From: an uncultured Eubacterium sp.
GTDB lineage: Bacteria; Bacillota; Clostridia; Lachnospirales; Lachnospiraceae
Length of the DNA: 45,705 bases
Assembly: GCA_910585745.1 (NCBI GenBank)
Contig: CAJUFM010000018.1
Span: forward strand, 1-45,705
Direction: 5' to 3'
A model generated the notes under the pieces. The model searched no databases. It saw only the letters and a list, made by a program, of their open reading frames with translations, and was not told the DNA's origin. A program made the position numbers and the translations under genes. Below are positions 7,685 through 16,899 of the stretch, in pieces. Within the stretch, counting starts at the first letter, position 1, and the number at the start of each line of letters is the position of its first letter.

Positions 7685-9403
7685 ATGCTGGTCAGGCATA
7701 AGACATATCAAAGACAGAATCTGTTTTTGACGCTCTTTGTGTTTGCACTGATCCTAACCTGTATGATGGCAAGGCTTGGATATCTGATGATTTATCGGGC
7801 AGACTATTATGGGGTGCTGGCAAAAGAGCTCCACGAGAGAGAGAGGGCGATCAAAGCCGAGCGGGGAAAGATTCTCGACCGCAACGGTAATCTTCTGGCG
7901 GGCAATGTTTCTGTGTCTACGATCTCTGTCATACACAGCCAGGTCAAAGAGCCGGAGCGGGTGATATCCATATTATCTAAAGAACTGGGGATCGACGAGG
8001 CAACCATCCGGAAAAAAGTGGAAAAAGTTTCCTCTCGTGAGAAGATAAAATCCAATGTAGAAAAAGAAGTATCTGACAGGATCCGGGGTTACCGTCTGGC
8101 GGGGGTCACGGTGGATGAAGACTATAAAAGATACTACGAATATGGCTCACTTGCCTCAAAGGTACTAGGATTTACTGGTGGAGACAACCAGGGGATCATT
8201 GGCCTGGAAGTCTCTTATGAAAAGTTTTTAAAAGGAATCGACGGCTCCATCCTGACGATGACCACGGCAGGGGGGACGGAGATCAAAAATGGTGCAGAGG
8301 ACCGGATCGAGCCGGTGGCGGGTTGGACGCTGACCACAAGTCTGGATCTGAATGTAATGAAATATGCAAACCAGGTGGCGTATACCCTGCTGGAGCAGAA
8401 GCAGGCGAAAACGGTGGAGATTATTATCATGAACCCGCAGAACGGGGAAATATATGCCATGGTCAACGCGCCGGAATTTGATCTCAACCACCCCTATGAA
8501 CTGACGGGGGGATCAGAGGGATTGTCACAGAAAGAAAAGATGGATAAGCTGAATAACCAGTGGAGAAATCTGGCGGTCAGTGACACCTATGAGCCGGGAT
8601 CTACCTTTAAAGTTATTACCACTGCGGCGGCTCTGGATAAGGGAGTTGTGAAGATGACAGACACCTTTTCCTGTCCGGGGTATAAAATAGTGGAGGACCG
8701 CAGGATACGATGTCATAAGACTACAGGGCATGGTTCAGAAACCTTTTTGCAGGGGATCATGAATTCCTGTAACCCGGTTTTCATGGAAGTGGGAGCCAGA
8801 GTCGGTGTGAGTGGAATGTTTGAGGAAATAAATCGGTTAGGGATCCTGAAAAAGACCGGCATCGACGTGCCGGGGGAAGCGGGAACCATTATGCATAAGA
8901 AGGAAAATGTGGGAGCGGTGGAACTTGCTACGATGTCCTTCGGACAGTCTTTTCAGCTGTCTCCGATCCGGATGCTGACTTCCATCTCCCAGATTATCAA
9001 CGGGGGAAAGAGCATTACGCCGCATTTTGGTGTAAGTGCCACGAACAGCGATGGGACGGTAATGAAAAAATTTGCCTATAGCAGCGGCGAAGAAGTGATC
9101 ACTGAGGAGAAATCCAAAGAAATCTGCGAGGCGCTGGGGCATGTGGTGACAGAAGGCGGAGGAAAAAAAGCCGCAGTGGAGGGATATATGGTGGGGGCCA
9201 AGACGGGAACCAGCCAGAAACTTCCCAGAGGAAACGGAAAATATATCGCATCCTGTATGGGATTTTCCCCAGTGGAAAATCCGCAGGTGATCGCGTTGGT
9301 CCGCATCGATGAACCCCAGGGGCTGTATTATGGAGGAACCATTGCGGCGCCGGCAATCTCTTCGATCTATACCAACATCCTTCCGTATCTTCTCGAAGAA
9401 TAA
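7685..9403 (+). CDS. spoVD: Class B penicillin-binding protein, second copy (SpoVD/PBP2 type)
   Basis: 572 residues with one N-terminal membrane anchor (NLFLTLFVFALILTCMMARLG), the dimerisation signature ERGKILDRNGNLLAGNVS, and a transpeptidase domain with STFK (Ser306), a serine-cysteine-asparagine motif in MNSCNPVF, and KTG (506-508). It is clearly homologous to the gene just upstream, so the pair is a tandem duplication. In Bacillus the second copy is SpoVD, needed for spore cortex; SpoVD carries a PASTA domain that is not seen here, so a vegetative role cannot be excluded. Start at 7685 after GAGGAGG. Confidence 0.85.
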   Translation: MLVRHKTYQRQNLFLTLFVFALILTCMMARLGYLMIYRADYYGVLAKELHERERAIKAERGKILDRNGNLLAGNVSVSTISVIHSQVKEPERVISILSKELGIDEATIRKKVEKVSSREKIKSNVEKEVSDRIRGYRLAGVTVDEDYKRYYEYGSLASKVLGFTGGDNQGIIGLEVSYEKFLKGIDGSILTMTTAGGTEIKNGAEDRIEPVAGWTLTTSLDLNVMKYANQVAYTLLEQKQAKTVEIIIMNPQNGEIYAMVNAPEFDLNHPYELTGGSEGLSQKEKMDKLNNQWRNLAVSDTYEPGSTFKVITTAAALDKGVVKMTDTFSCPGYKIVEDRRIRCHKTTGHGSETFLQGIMNSCNPVFMEVGARVGVSGMFEEINRLGILKKTGIDVPGEAGTIMHKKENVGAVELATMSFGQSFQLSPIRMLTSISQIINGGKSITPHFGVSATNSDGTVMKKFAYSSGEEVITEEKSKEICEALGHVVTEGGGKKAAVEGYMVGAKTGTSQKLPRGNGKYIASCMGFSPVENPQVIALVRIDEPQGLYYGGTIAAPAISSIYTNILPYLLEE

Positions 9404-9407
9404 ACCC

Positions 9408-9436
9408 TTGCGATTGTGGTGGTAATGGAGTACAAT
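9408..9436 (+). promoter_or_regulatory. Candidate internal promoter before mraY
   Basis: TTGCGA (9408-9413), a 17-base spacer, TACAAT (9431-9436), in the 83-base gap ahead of mraY. Confidence 0.45.
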
Positions 9437-9486
9437 TACAATTGCATGATCTGCAAAATAAATTTCGATAAAATGAGGTGTAAAAG

Positions 9487-10452
9487 GTGAATTTTAATTT
9501 AAGTATTTTGATGCCAGTAGTTATTTCTTTTGGGATCAGTGTGATCCTGTGTCCGATCATCATTCCTTTTTTGCGGAAGCTAAAGTTTGGGCAGTATGTG
9601 AGGGATGACGGTCCGGAATCCCATCTAAAAAAGGCAGGGACGCCTACCATGGGCGGTCTCGTTATTCTGGTGTCGATCCTTCTTACGTCTCTGATCTACA
9701 TAAGAAGATATCCCGATATCATACCAGTTCTGTTTATGACGTTGGGATTTGGGATCATTGGCTTTTTGGATGATTATATTAAAGTTGTGATGAAACGCTC
9801 TTTGGGATTGAAGCCCCTGCAGAAGATGTTTGGTCAGTTTATAGTTACTGCTATTTTTGTATATTACTACTTCAATGTGGCAAAGATCGAGGCTTCCATA
9901 GTGATCCCCTTTACCGGGGGAATGGTGTTTAATATGCCAGACTGGCTATTTATCATCTTTGTATTTATCGTTGTGCTGGGTACAGTCAATGGTGTTAACT
10001 TTACTGACGGCCTGGATGGGCTGGCATCGGGGGTCACTGCCATTGTGGCGACATTTTTTACGGTGGCGGCACTGGCGGTCAATGCGGCTATGGCTCCGAT
10101 CACAGGAGCAGTGGTGGGAAGCCTTTTGGGATTTCTGCTGTTCAATACGTATCCGGCAAGGGTGTTTATGGGAGATACGGGTTCGCTGGCACTAGGTGGT
10201 TTTGTAGCTTCTATTGCTCTTATGCTGCGCATGCCGCTCTTTATCGTGATCGTTGGATTGATCTATCTTTTGGAGGTGATCTCGGTGATACTCCAGGTAG
10301 GTTACTTTAAGCTTACCCACGGCAAGCGGATCTTTAAGATGGCGCCGATACACCACCATTTTGAATTGAGTGGTTTTTCAGAGACCCAGGTGGTGGCAGC
10401 TTTCAGTATTGTTACGGCGATCTTATGCCTGCTGGGACTTATGGCGATGTAG
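9487..10452 (+). CDS. mraY: Phospho-N-acetylmuramoyl-pentapeptide-transferase MraY
   Basis: 321 residues, polytopic membrane enzyme. It attaches UDP-MurNAc-pentapeptide to undecaprenyl phosphate to make lipid I. Landmarks: KKAGTPTMGGLVIL, the aspartate pair in GFLDDYIKV, VNFTDGLDGLASG, FMGDTGSLALGG and the C-terminal MAPIHHHFELSGFSE. About ten membrane helices fit the family. The start is GTG at 9487 after GAGGTG; the first residues run straight into a membrane helix as expected. It sits in the cluster directly before murD. Confidence 0.96.
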   Translation: MNFNLSILMPVVISFGISVILCPIIIPFLRKLKFGQYVRDDGPESHLKKAGTPTMGGLVILVSILLTSLIYIRRYPDIIPVLFMTLGFGIIGFLDDYIKVVMKRSLGLKPLQKMFGQFIVTAIFVYYYFNVAKIEASIVIPFTGGMVFNMPDWLFIIFVFIVVLGTVNGVNFTDGLDGLASGVTAIVATFFTVAALAVNAAMAPITGAVVGSLLGFLLFNTYPARVFMGDTGSLALGGFVASIALMLRMPLFIVIVGLIYLLEVISVILQVGYFKLTHGKRIFKMAPIHHHFELSGFSETQVVAAFSIVTAILCLLGLMAM

Positions 10453-10481
10453 CTCAATGATTGAAAAAGTGAGGAATAAAT

Positions 10482-11813
10482 ATGAATCTAAAGGATAAAA
10501 AGGTTCTGGTTGTCGGTCTCGGAAAAAGCGGAATGGCAGCATTTGAACTATTAAAGAAGATGGGGGCTCTGGTAAGTCTTTATGACGGGAACAAAGATAT
10601 AAAGTTCGAGCCGGTGGATGTGCCATTATACCTGGGAGATCTTCCAGAAGAAATGTTTACCGGGTTTGACTGTGCGGTATTCAGTCCCGGTGTTCCGCTG
10701 GATATTCCGGCAGCCAGATATCTGATTCATAACAGAGTGCCGGTGATCGGGGAGATCGAACTGGCATGGCTTATGGAGAGAGGGCAGGTAATAGGGATCA
10801 CGGGAACCAATGGAAAAACGACAACCACCACTCTGACTGGTGAGATCATGAGGGCATATAATCAGAAGACCTTTGTGGTAGGAAATATAGGAAATCCTTA
10901 TACAAAAGAGGTGTTAAAGAGTGAAAAAGATTCTGTGACGGTGGCAGAGATCAGTAGTTTCCAGCTGGAGACTATCGATACCTTTGCACCGAAGGTAAGT
11001 GCGGTGCTGAATATCACACCGGACCACTTGAACCGGCATGGGACCATGGAGAACTATATTGACGCCAAGATCAGCATAACCAAAAATCAGGGGGCAGACC
11101 AGCTCTGTGTCCTGAACTATGAAGATGAGGTGCTCCGGGAGAGGGCCCGTCATATGAATTGCCGGACTTCATTTTTCAGCAGCAGAAGGAAACTCAGTCA
11201 GGGTATGTACAAGGATGAGAGCGGAAACCTGGTGATGGCGGAGGATGGAAGAGTGATCCTGAATCAGAAGGAAACCCGTCTTCCGGGAGACCACAACGCT
11301 GAAAATATTATGGCGGCACTGATGATGGTGTTTGAGATGGGAGTTCCAGAAGAACTGGCGGCAGAGGTGGTTCGGAATTTTAAACCGGTGGAGCACCGGG
11401 TAGAGTTTGTAAAGTCTGTGAATGGAGTAGATTATTACAATGACTCCAAGGGAACCAATCCGGATGCGGCGATCAAGGGGATCCAGTCCATGGACCGGCC
11501 GACAGTGCTGATCGGCGGCGGATACGATAAGGGCGGCGATTTTTCAGAGTGGATCCGGAGCTTTGATGGGAAGGTTAAACGTCTTTTGCTCCTGGGTGCC
11601 ACCAGGGAGCGGATCGCCAAGAATGCAAAAGATTGTGGATTCACGGATTATCAGTTTGTGGATACACTGGAGGAAGCGGTGAGTACGGCCAGTGAGCTGG
11701 CTGCGGCAGGGGATGCGGTGCTTTTATCACCGGCATGTGCCAGCTGGGATATGTTTGCCTCCTACGAGCAGCGGGGGAATATGTTTAAAGAATTAGTGAA
11801 TGGTTTGGAGTGA
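10482..11813 (+). CDS. murD: UDP-N-acetylmuramoyl-L-alanine--D-glutamate ligase MurD
   Basis: 443 residues, a cytoplasmic Mur ligase that adds D-glutamate to UDP-MurNAc-L-Ala using ATP. The N-terminal Rossmann part reads VLVVGLGKSGMAA, the ATP loop GITGTNGKTTTTT, the central domain LNITPDHLNRHGTMENY, and the C-terminal domain YYNDSKGTNPDA, GGYDKGGDF and LLSPACASWDMF. All three domains are complete. ftsW starts just 7 bases past its stop, so the two are tightly coupled. Confidence 0.96.
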   Translation: MNLKDKKVLVVGLGKSGMAAFELLKKMGALVSLYDGNKDIKFEPVDVPLYLGDLPEEMFTGFDCAVFSPGVPLDIPAARYLIHNRVPVIGEIELAWLMERGQVIGITGTNGKTTTTTLTGEIMRAYNQKTFVVGNIGNPYTKEVLKSEKDSVTVAEISSFQLETIDTFAPKVSAVLNITPDHLNRHGTMENYIDAKISITKNQGADQLCVLNYEDEVLRERARHMNCRTSFFSSRRKLSQGMYKDESGNLVMAEDGRVILNQKETRLPGDHNAENIMAALMMVFEMGVPEELAAEVVRNFKPVEHRVEFVKSVNGVDYYNDSKGTNPDAAIKGIQSMDRPTVLIGGGYDKGGDFSEWIRSFDGKVKRLLLLGATRERIAKNAKDCGFTDYQFVDTLEEAVSTASELAAAGDAVLLSPACASWDMFASYEQRGNMFKELVNGLE

Positions 11814-11820
11814 GATCGGA

Positions 11821-12960
11821 ATGAGAAAAAGCGGGCAGGACCGGGCCAATTATCAGCGGGAAAGTACCTTTGATTACAGTCTCCTGCTCATTACCCTCTG
11901 TCTGGTAGGGTTTGGGCTGCTGATGATCTACAGTTCAAGTTCATATACTTCACAGGTGAAATACAATGATGCTGCTTACTTTTTAAAGAAACAGCTATTT
12001 GGAGTCATTGCCGGGATCACGGCGATGCTGGTGGTGGTAAATATCAACTACCATGCCTATATTAAGAAGATACCGGGACTGCGGATCCGTCTGGTCACAC
12101 TGATCTATTTTGTGGCGGCGACACTGCAGGTTCTCGCTTCCTTGATGGGAGCTGAGAAAAATGGCGCCAGAAGATGGCTGATCATCGGTCCCTTATCGCT
12201 TCAGCCTTCGGAGATCACGAAAATTGCTGTGATCCTGATCGCTGCCTATTTCATCCAGATGCGTCCGAAGGAGATGAGCAAGCTCCGGGGCATCGTGCGG
12301 GTGTTTGTGCCGGTGGGGCTGCTTCTGGGGCTGGTAGCCATGGAAAATTTGAGTACAGCCATTGTCGTCTTTATCGTCGCATTTGGCATGTGTTTTGTGG
12401 CAGCGAAAAAAAAGTGGATTTATATCGGGATCATTCTGGTAGGGGCTGCATTTTTTGCCCTGATCATTTTGTTCGGAGAAGGCTTCCGAATGGAGCGGTT
12501 TCAGATCTGGCTGGATGTGGAGCACCATGAGAAAGGATTTCAGATCTTACAGGGACTGTATGCCATAGCTTCCGGAGGTGTATTCGGTACGGGGCTGGGA
12601 GAAAGTATGCAGAAACTGGGTTTTATACCAGAACCTCATAATGATATGATCTTTTCCATCATTTGTGAAGAGCTGGGAATGGTGGGAGCGGGGATCGTTA
12701 TACTGATGTTTATTATTCTTCTTTGGAGAATCTACAATACGGCGGTGACAGCGCCGGATCTGTTCAGCGGGCTGATCTGTACTGGTGTTATGATACATAT
12801 TGCCACCCAGGTGATGATGAACATTGCGGTGGTGACCAATTCCATGCCCTCTACGGGTATCCCGATGCCCTTTATCAGCTATGGGGGCACCAGTGTGTCG
12901 ATCCTTCTGGCAGAGATGGGGCTGGTCCTGGGAATCTCGAAAAAACGGACTAAGACATGA
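11821..12960 (+). CDS. ftsW: SEDS peptidoglycan polymerase FtsW
   Basis: 379 residues with about ten membrane helices. FtsW is the septal glycan polymerase that works with the class B PBP. Family motifs: LLMIYSSSSYTSQ, the loop NGARRWLIIGPLSLQPSEITK, the segment GEGFRMERFQIWL, and the C-terminal MPSTGIPMPFISYGGTSV. An upstream ATG at 11800 overlaps murD, but GGAG at 11807 is placed for 11821. The last 23 bases belong to a 73-base sequence that is repeated right after the gene. Confidence 0.92.
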   Translation: MRKSGQDRANYQRESTFDYSLLLITLCLVGFGLLMIYSSSSYTSQVKYNDAAYFLKKQLFGVIAGITAMLVVVNINYHAYIKKIPGLRIRLVTLIYFVAATLQVLASLMGAEKNGARRWLIIGPLSLQPSEITKIAVILIAAYFIQMRPKEMSKLRGIVRVFVPVGLLLGLVAMENLSTAIVVFIVAFGMCFVAAKKKWIYIGIILVGAAFFALIILFGEGFRMERFQIWLDVEHHEKGFQILQGLYAIASGGVFGTGLGESMQKLGFIPEPHNDMIFSIICEELGMVGAGIVILMFIILLWRIYNTAVTAPDLFSGLICTGVMIHIATQVMMNIAVVTNSMPSTGIPMPFISYGGTSVSILLAEMGLVLGISKKRTKT

Positions 12961-13086
12961 CACCATAACCTTCTAGCCGCATATTTATAATATTATCATA
13001 AATATGTGGACAGCGAAAAAACGGACTAAGACATGACACCATAACCTTCTAGCCGCATATTTATAATATTATCATAAATATGTGGA
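12938..13086 (+). repeat. Tandem duplication of the ftsW 3' end with an AT-rich hairpin
   Basis: 12938-13010 is repeated base for base at 13014-13086, with only CAG between. Each copy holds the last codons of ftsW, the stop, and a near-palindrome CCGCATATTTAT/ATAAATATGTGG. The second copy lies between ftsW and murA and is not translated in the ftsW frame. Confidence 0.93.
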
Positions 13087-13098
13087 TGGGGGATTCTG

Positions 13099-14346
13099 GT
13101 GTTAATAGAAGTAGAAGGTGGCAGAAAGGCTGCCGGGGAATTGACAGTTCAGGGTGCAAAAAATGCAGTTCTTCCTATGATCGCAGCCACAGTACTGTGC
13201 AGACAGACAACGGTGATTGAAAATTGTCCCAGGATACAGGACGTCTATTCCATGACAGCTGTACTAAAAGATATCGGTGCAAGGGTCAGCTGGGAGGAAG
13301 ATAAGCTGATCATAGACACCGCTTCGGTGACCAAAAGTGAGATTACCCAGAAAGAGGTAGGGGATATCAGAGCTTCCATTCTATTTCTTGGCAGTATGCT
13401 AGGCAGGATGCAGACAGCAGGAATCCGCCTGCCGGGGGGATGTTCCATCGGTGCAAGACCGGTGGACTATCATATGGCTGCATTTTCTGCCATGGGAGCA
13501 GAGACCAGCCAGCGGGAGGATGTCATCTGCTGTGAGATCAGACACAGAGGGGCAGAGCGGGTTAAGCTCCCCTATCCCAGTGTGGGAGCCACAGAAAATG
13601 TGATCTTATATGCTGTGCTTCGGAAAGGGACCACGATCCTTGAGAATGCGGCAAAAGAACCAGAGATCAGGGAATTATGTGAGTTTCTCAGGCAGATGGG
13701 CGCCCGGATATCTGGTGACGGTGAAGAGTGCATTACCATCCAGGGCGTCAAGGAACTGCAGGGTGTGGTATACCGGCTGAAAACAGACCGCATCGCTTTT
13801 CTTACCTATGCGGCGATGGCAGCTGGAAGCGGCGGAAGCGCCAGCCTCAGGGTCTATGGTGATACTTTTGAGACAGAGAAGAAATACCTTGCCATGATTG
13901 GCTGTCATATGGAGACCATAGGAGACTGGATAAAAATCTCTGGCGAAGGCGGGATCCGGCCGGTTCCCTATATCCGCACAGAGCCTTATCCTGGTTTTCC
14001 CACAGATGCCCAGTCTTTGTTTCTGGCCCTTTTGTCCCGTTCCTATGGGGAGAGCCTGATCGAAGAAAGCGTATTTGAGAACCGGTTTCTCGTAGCAGGG
14101 CAGCTGAGAAAGATGGGAGCAGATATCGAAGTGGCGGGGCAGCGCGCCTGTGTCAGAGGTGTAACAAGGCTTCATGGCGAGATGGTTCAGGCCACGGACC
14201 TTCGCAGCGGGGCGGCACTACTGCTCGCCGGTGTGATGGCAGAGGGAAAGACGATGGTAGATCAAAGCCATTATATACTTCGGGGATATGAGATTCCGGT
14301 AGAAAATATGCAGAGTCTTGGCCTGTGCGCCAGATATGTGGTCTAG
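13099..14346 (+). CDS. murA: UDP-N-acetylglucosamine 1-carboxyvinyltransferase MurA
   Basis: 415 residues, the EPSP-synthase-fold enzyme that transfers enolpyruvate from PEP to UDP-GlcNAc, the first committed step of peptidoglycan synthesis. The N-terminal VQGAKNAVLPMIAATVL signature and the catalytic cysteine, exactly at residue 115 in GGCSIGARPVD, are present (this is the fosfomycin target residue). YPGFPTDAQ, RKMGADIEV, and DLRSGAALLLAGV are later family motifs. The start is GTG at 13099 behind GATGGGGGA. Firmicutes often carry two murA copies; this one is in the division cluster. Confidence 0.93.
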   Translation: MLIEVEGGRKAAGELTVQGAKNAVLPMIAATVLCRQTTVIENCPRIQDVYSMTAVLKDIGARVSWEEDKLIIDTASVTKSEITQKEVGDIRASILFLGSMLGRMQTAGIRLPGGCSIGARPVDYHMAAFSAMGAETSQREDVICCEIRHRGAERVKLPYPSVGATENVILYAVLRKGTTILENAAKEPEIRELCEFLRQMGARISGDGEECITIQGVKELQGVVYRLKTDRIAFLTYAAMAAGSGGSASLRVYGDTFETEKKYLAMIGCHMETIGDWIKISGEGGIRPVPYIRTEPYPGFPTDAQSLFLALLSRSYGESLIEESVFENRFLVAGQLRKMGADIEVAGQRACVRGVTRLHGEMVQATDLRSGAALLLAGVMAEGKTMVDQSHYILRGYEIPVENMQSLGLCARYVV

Positions 14347-14402
14347 TACAGCGATGGCGGGCCGCTGCAGCGGCGCACTGGCATGTTGATATAAGGAGTT
14401 GG

Positions 14403-15116
14403 ATGAAGATGAAAAATGTACCATGGAGGATCGTGGTTCCCGCGACGGTGGTGGGTATTCTTTTACTTGTCATTTTATTGTTCCAGGTAACAACGGTAAC
14501 GGTGGAGGGCAATACTTTTTTTTCGGAGGAAGAAGTAGCCTCGGAAGTCTGCGGAAGCTTTCTGGATAAAAATATAATCGGTTCCTGGATTAAAAATCAC
14601 CTGGGTTTTTCGGCGAGACTTCCTTATGTCAGGGAATATGAGATCACCTATCCGGGAATGCATCAGATTCATATTAAATTGTATGAGAAAAAAATTATTG
14701 CAGGGATCGTATATATGAATCAGTATATCTACTTTGACAAAGACGGCATGGTGCTGCGGAGCACCAGTGAGGAACTGCCGGATATACCATTGTTTGAGAC
14801 AAAGACCATGACGACCTTTACCATCTATGAGGAAGTAAAGATGGAGGATGAGGAGCTGTTAGGCCAGATCATGAATCTGGCCAATCTTTTCCAGCATTAC
14901 GGGGTGGACTGGTCAAAGGTCGTCTTTGATAACAATAATGCCGCTTATTTGTATGCCGGCGGGATCCAGGTGAAACTGGGGAAGAAGGACAGTTATGATG
15001 AGCAGATCTCGGCTCTTTCCAGTGTGCTGGCGAAAGCACAGGAAGAGCAGCTTTCAGGAGAGATTGATATGACAAATTACCATTTAAAGGGAGATATCAT
15101 ACTTAAGAAAAAATAA
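14403..15116 (+). CDS. ftsQ: Cell division protein FtsQ/DivIB
   Basis: 237 residues from the ATG behind AAGGAG (a second ATG two codons on is also possible). A short cytoplasmic tail, one membrane helix (IVVPATVVGILLLVILLFQV), then a POTRA-type domain beginning VTTVTVEGNTFFSEEEV and a beta domain with YVREYEITYPGMHQIHIKLYEK split over two strands. This is the bitopic DivIB/FtsQ layout, which links FtsL/DivIC to the septal synthase. Position just before ftsZ supports it. The frame can be opened to 14325 inside murA, without a ribosome site. Confidence 0.88.
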   Translation: MKMKNVPWRIVVPATVVGILLLVILLFQVTTVTVEGNTFFSEEEVASEVCGSFLDKNIIGSWIKNHLGFSARLPYVREYEITYPGMHQIHIKLYEKKIIAGIVYMNQYIYFDKDGMVLRSTSEELPDIPLFETKTMTTFTIYEEVKMEDEELLGQIMNLANLFQHYGVDWSKVVFDNNNAAYLYAGGIQVKLGKKDSYDEQISALSSVLAKAQEEQLSGEIDMTNYHLKGDIILKKK

Positions 15117-15158
15117 GGGTTGATGAAATAAAAAACTTGCAAAACTTGCATTTTATAC

Positions 15159-15187
15159 TTGATTATTTTATGAAAAAACTATATTAT
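15159..15187 (+). promoter_or_regulatory. ftsZ promoter
   Basis: TTGATT (15159-15164), 17 bases, TATTAT (15182-15187), within a 155-base very AT-rich gap that separates ftsZ from the upstream operon. A TTGCAAAACTTGCA repeat precedes it. Confidence 0.65.
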
Positions 15188-15271
15188 ATATAATATATGC
15201 TTTAATTCGCTTATATTCTATATGATTTTTCATCGTTTAGATTTTCTTTTTGGATAGAAGGAGGAACTGTA

Positions 15272-16516
15272 GTGCTAGAGATTATGAATAATGAAGCAGA
15301 ATCCACCGCCAAAATTCTTGTGATAGGAGTTGGAGGCGCTGGAAATAATGCTGTAAACCGGATGATAGACGAGGGGATCAAAGGTGTGGACTTTGTCTGT
15401 GTAAATACGGACAAGCAGCATTTACGCAGCTGCAAGGCTCCCATGAGCATGCAGATCGGCGAGAAGCTGACCAAAGGGCTTGGGGCAGGAGCAAAGCCGG
15501 AGGTCGGGGAAAAAGCTGCTGAGGAGAGCCGTGAGGAGCTTACGGAGATCATAAAGGGTTGTGATATGGTATTTGTTACCTGCGGTATGGGAGGGGGGAC
15601 CGGAACCGGTGCGGCGCCGGTGGTTGCCCAGATCGCTAAGGATATGGGGATATTGACAGTTGGCGTGGTGACTAAGCCATTTAAATTTGAAGGAAAGCAG
15701 AGAATGACCAATGCGATGGGGGGCATTGACAAGTTAAAGCAACATGTGGATACACTGATTGTGGTTCCCAATGATAAATTACTGGAGATCAGCGACAAGA
15801 GAACATCCATGGCTGAGGCATTCTGCATGGCAGACCAGGTGTTGCAGCAGGGTGTACAGGGTATTACCGATCTGATCAATATGCCTGCACTGATCAATCT
15901 TGATTTTGCAGACGTTGTCACGGTTATGCAGGACAAGGGTATTGCACACATCGGAGTCGGAAGCGGAAAGGGCGAGACGAAATGTCTCGATGCGGTTCAG
16001 CAGGCTATTACCAGTCCGCTGCTGGAGACAAGTATCGACGGTGCATCTCATGTTATCATAAATGTTTCAGGTGATATCGGATTGCTTGAGGCGAACGAAG
16101 CTGCTACATATGTCCAGGAGATGACAGGCGAGGATGCCAATATAATCTTTGGTGCTATGATGGATGAAGAACATTCCGATACGGTTACTATTACGGTGAT
16201 CGCTACAGGACTGGAAGAAAAAGATGCCATGTCACATTTTGGACGTTCCTTTAGCACAGGAAGCAGTTTTCTTGGTGAGACCTCCGCTACGGTTTCTGCG
16301 ATGCGCAGGCCCAGCTTTTTATCCGGCATGGGGAATCAGCCGCGCAGTACTGCGGGACAGTCTTCAGCGCCTAAGCCGGCACAGCAGACTACTGTTGAAG
16401 ATATGCCGGTAGTGACAAGGTCTGTGACTCCGTTGAAGACGGTGGCACAGTCAGAGAGCCAGGATATGCAGGAAGGAATTAAAATACCACCATTTCTTCA
16501 GAAAAATAGAAAATAG
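15272..16516 (+). CDS. ftsZ: Cell division GTPase FtsZ
   Basis: 414 residues, the tubulin homologue that forms the Z ring. ILVIGVGGAGNNAVNRM begins the GTPase domain, the tubulin signature GGGTGTG is at 107-113, and NLDFADV is the T7 synergy loop. A variable linker leads to the C-terminal peptide IKIPPFLQKNRK, which binds membrane anchors and SepF/FtsA-type partners. The start is GTG at 15272 with GAAGGAGGAAC as ribosome site; an ATG five codons in is worse placed. It has its own promoter. ftsA is not next to it. Confidence 0.97.
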   Translation: MLEIMNNEAESTAKILVIGVGGAGNNAVNRMIDEGIKGVDFVCVNTDKQHLRSCKAPMSMQIGEKLTKGLGAGAKPEVGEKAAEESREELTEIIKGCDMVFVTCGMGGGTGTGAAPVVAQIAKDMGILTVGVVTKPFKFEGKQRMTNAMGGIDKLKQHVDTLIVVPNDKLLEISDKRTSMAEAFCMADQVLQQGVQGITDLINMPALINLDFADVVTVMQDKGIAHIGVGSGKGETKCLDAVQQAITSPLLETSIDGASHVIINVSGDIGLLEANEAATYVQEMTGEDANIIFGAMMDEEHSDTVTITVIATGLEEKDAMSHFGRSFSTGSSFLGETSATVSAMRRPSFLSGMGNQPRSTAGQSSAPKPAQQTTVEDMPVVTRSVTPLKTVAQSESQDMQEGIKIPPFLQKNRK

Positions 16517-16528
16517 GAGGACTAAAAG

Positions 16529-16768
16529 ATGTCTATAATGGTTAAAACAATGGTACAGGTATTATATATTATCGTCTGTATCGCAATTGTGGTTGTTGTT
16601 TTGATGCAGGAAGGAAAAAATTCAGGGCTGGGTGCCGTTTCTGGTGCCGCAGATACTTACTGGAGCAAGAATAAGGGACGTTCCACAGAAGGTAAGATGG
16701 TAAAGATCACCACCGTACTTGGCGCTTTGTTTATCATCCTTTCCCTCGTACTCTGTGCGAACATGTAG
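16529..16768 (+). CDS. secG: Preprotein translocase subunit SecG
   Basis: 79 residues. Two membrane helices (VQVLYIIVCIAIVVVVLMQ and ITTVLGALFIILSLVL) flank the SecG loop QEGKNSGLGAVSGAADTYW, which is the family signature. SecG is the small accessory subunit of the SecYEG channel. It begins 12 bases after ftsZ, behind AGGAGG, and a terminator follows, so it may ride on the ftsZ transcript. In many Firmicutes secG stands before rnr and smpB, as here. Confidence 0.95.
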   Translation: MSIMVKTMVQVLYIIVCIAIVVVVLMQEGKNSGLGAVSGAADTYWSKNKGRSTEGKMVKITTVLGALFIILSLVLCANM

Positions 16769-16802
16769 ATTTCATACCGCAAAATTGAGCCAGATAAACA
16801 GT

Positions 16803-16847
16803 AACCTCTGAAGAGTCTTTGTAAGGAAAGCTTCAGAGGTTTTCTTT
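16803..16847 (+). terminator. Rho-independent terminator after secG
   Basis: AACCTCTGAAG (16803-16813) pairs perfectly with CTTCAGAGGTT (16831-16841), then TTCTTT. Confidence 0.88.
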
Positions 16848-16856
16848 AGTGTTTCC

Positions 16857-16879
16857 TTCTGGCTGGATGACAGCCAGAA
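16857..16879 (+). other. Short hairpin in the rnr leader
   Basis: TTCTGGCTG (16857-16865) and CAGCCAGAA (16871-16879) form a perfect 9-bp stem with a 5-base loop, ending about 12 bases before the rnr ribosome site. It may shield or stabilise the mRNA 5' end. Confidence 0.45.
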
Positions 16880-16899
16880 ACTGAGAAAGAGAGGAAAAA

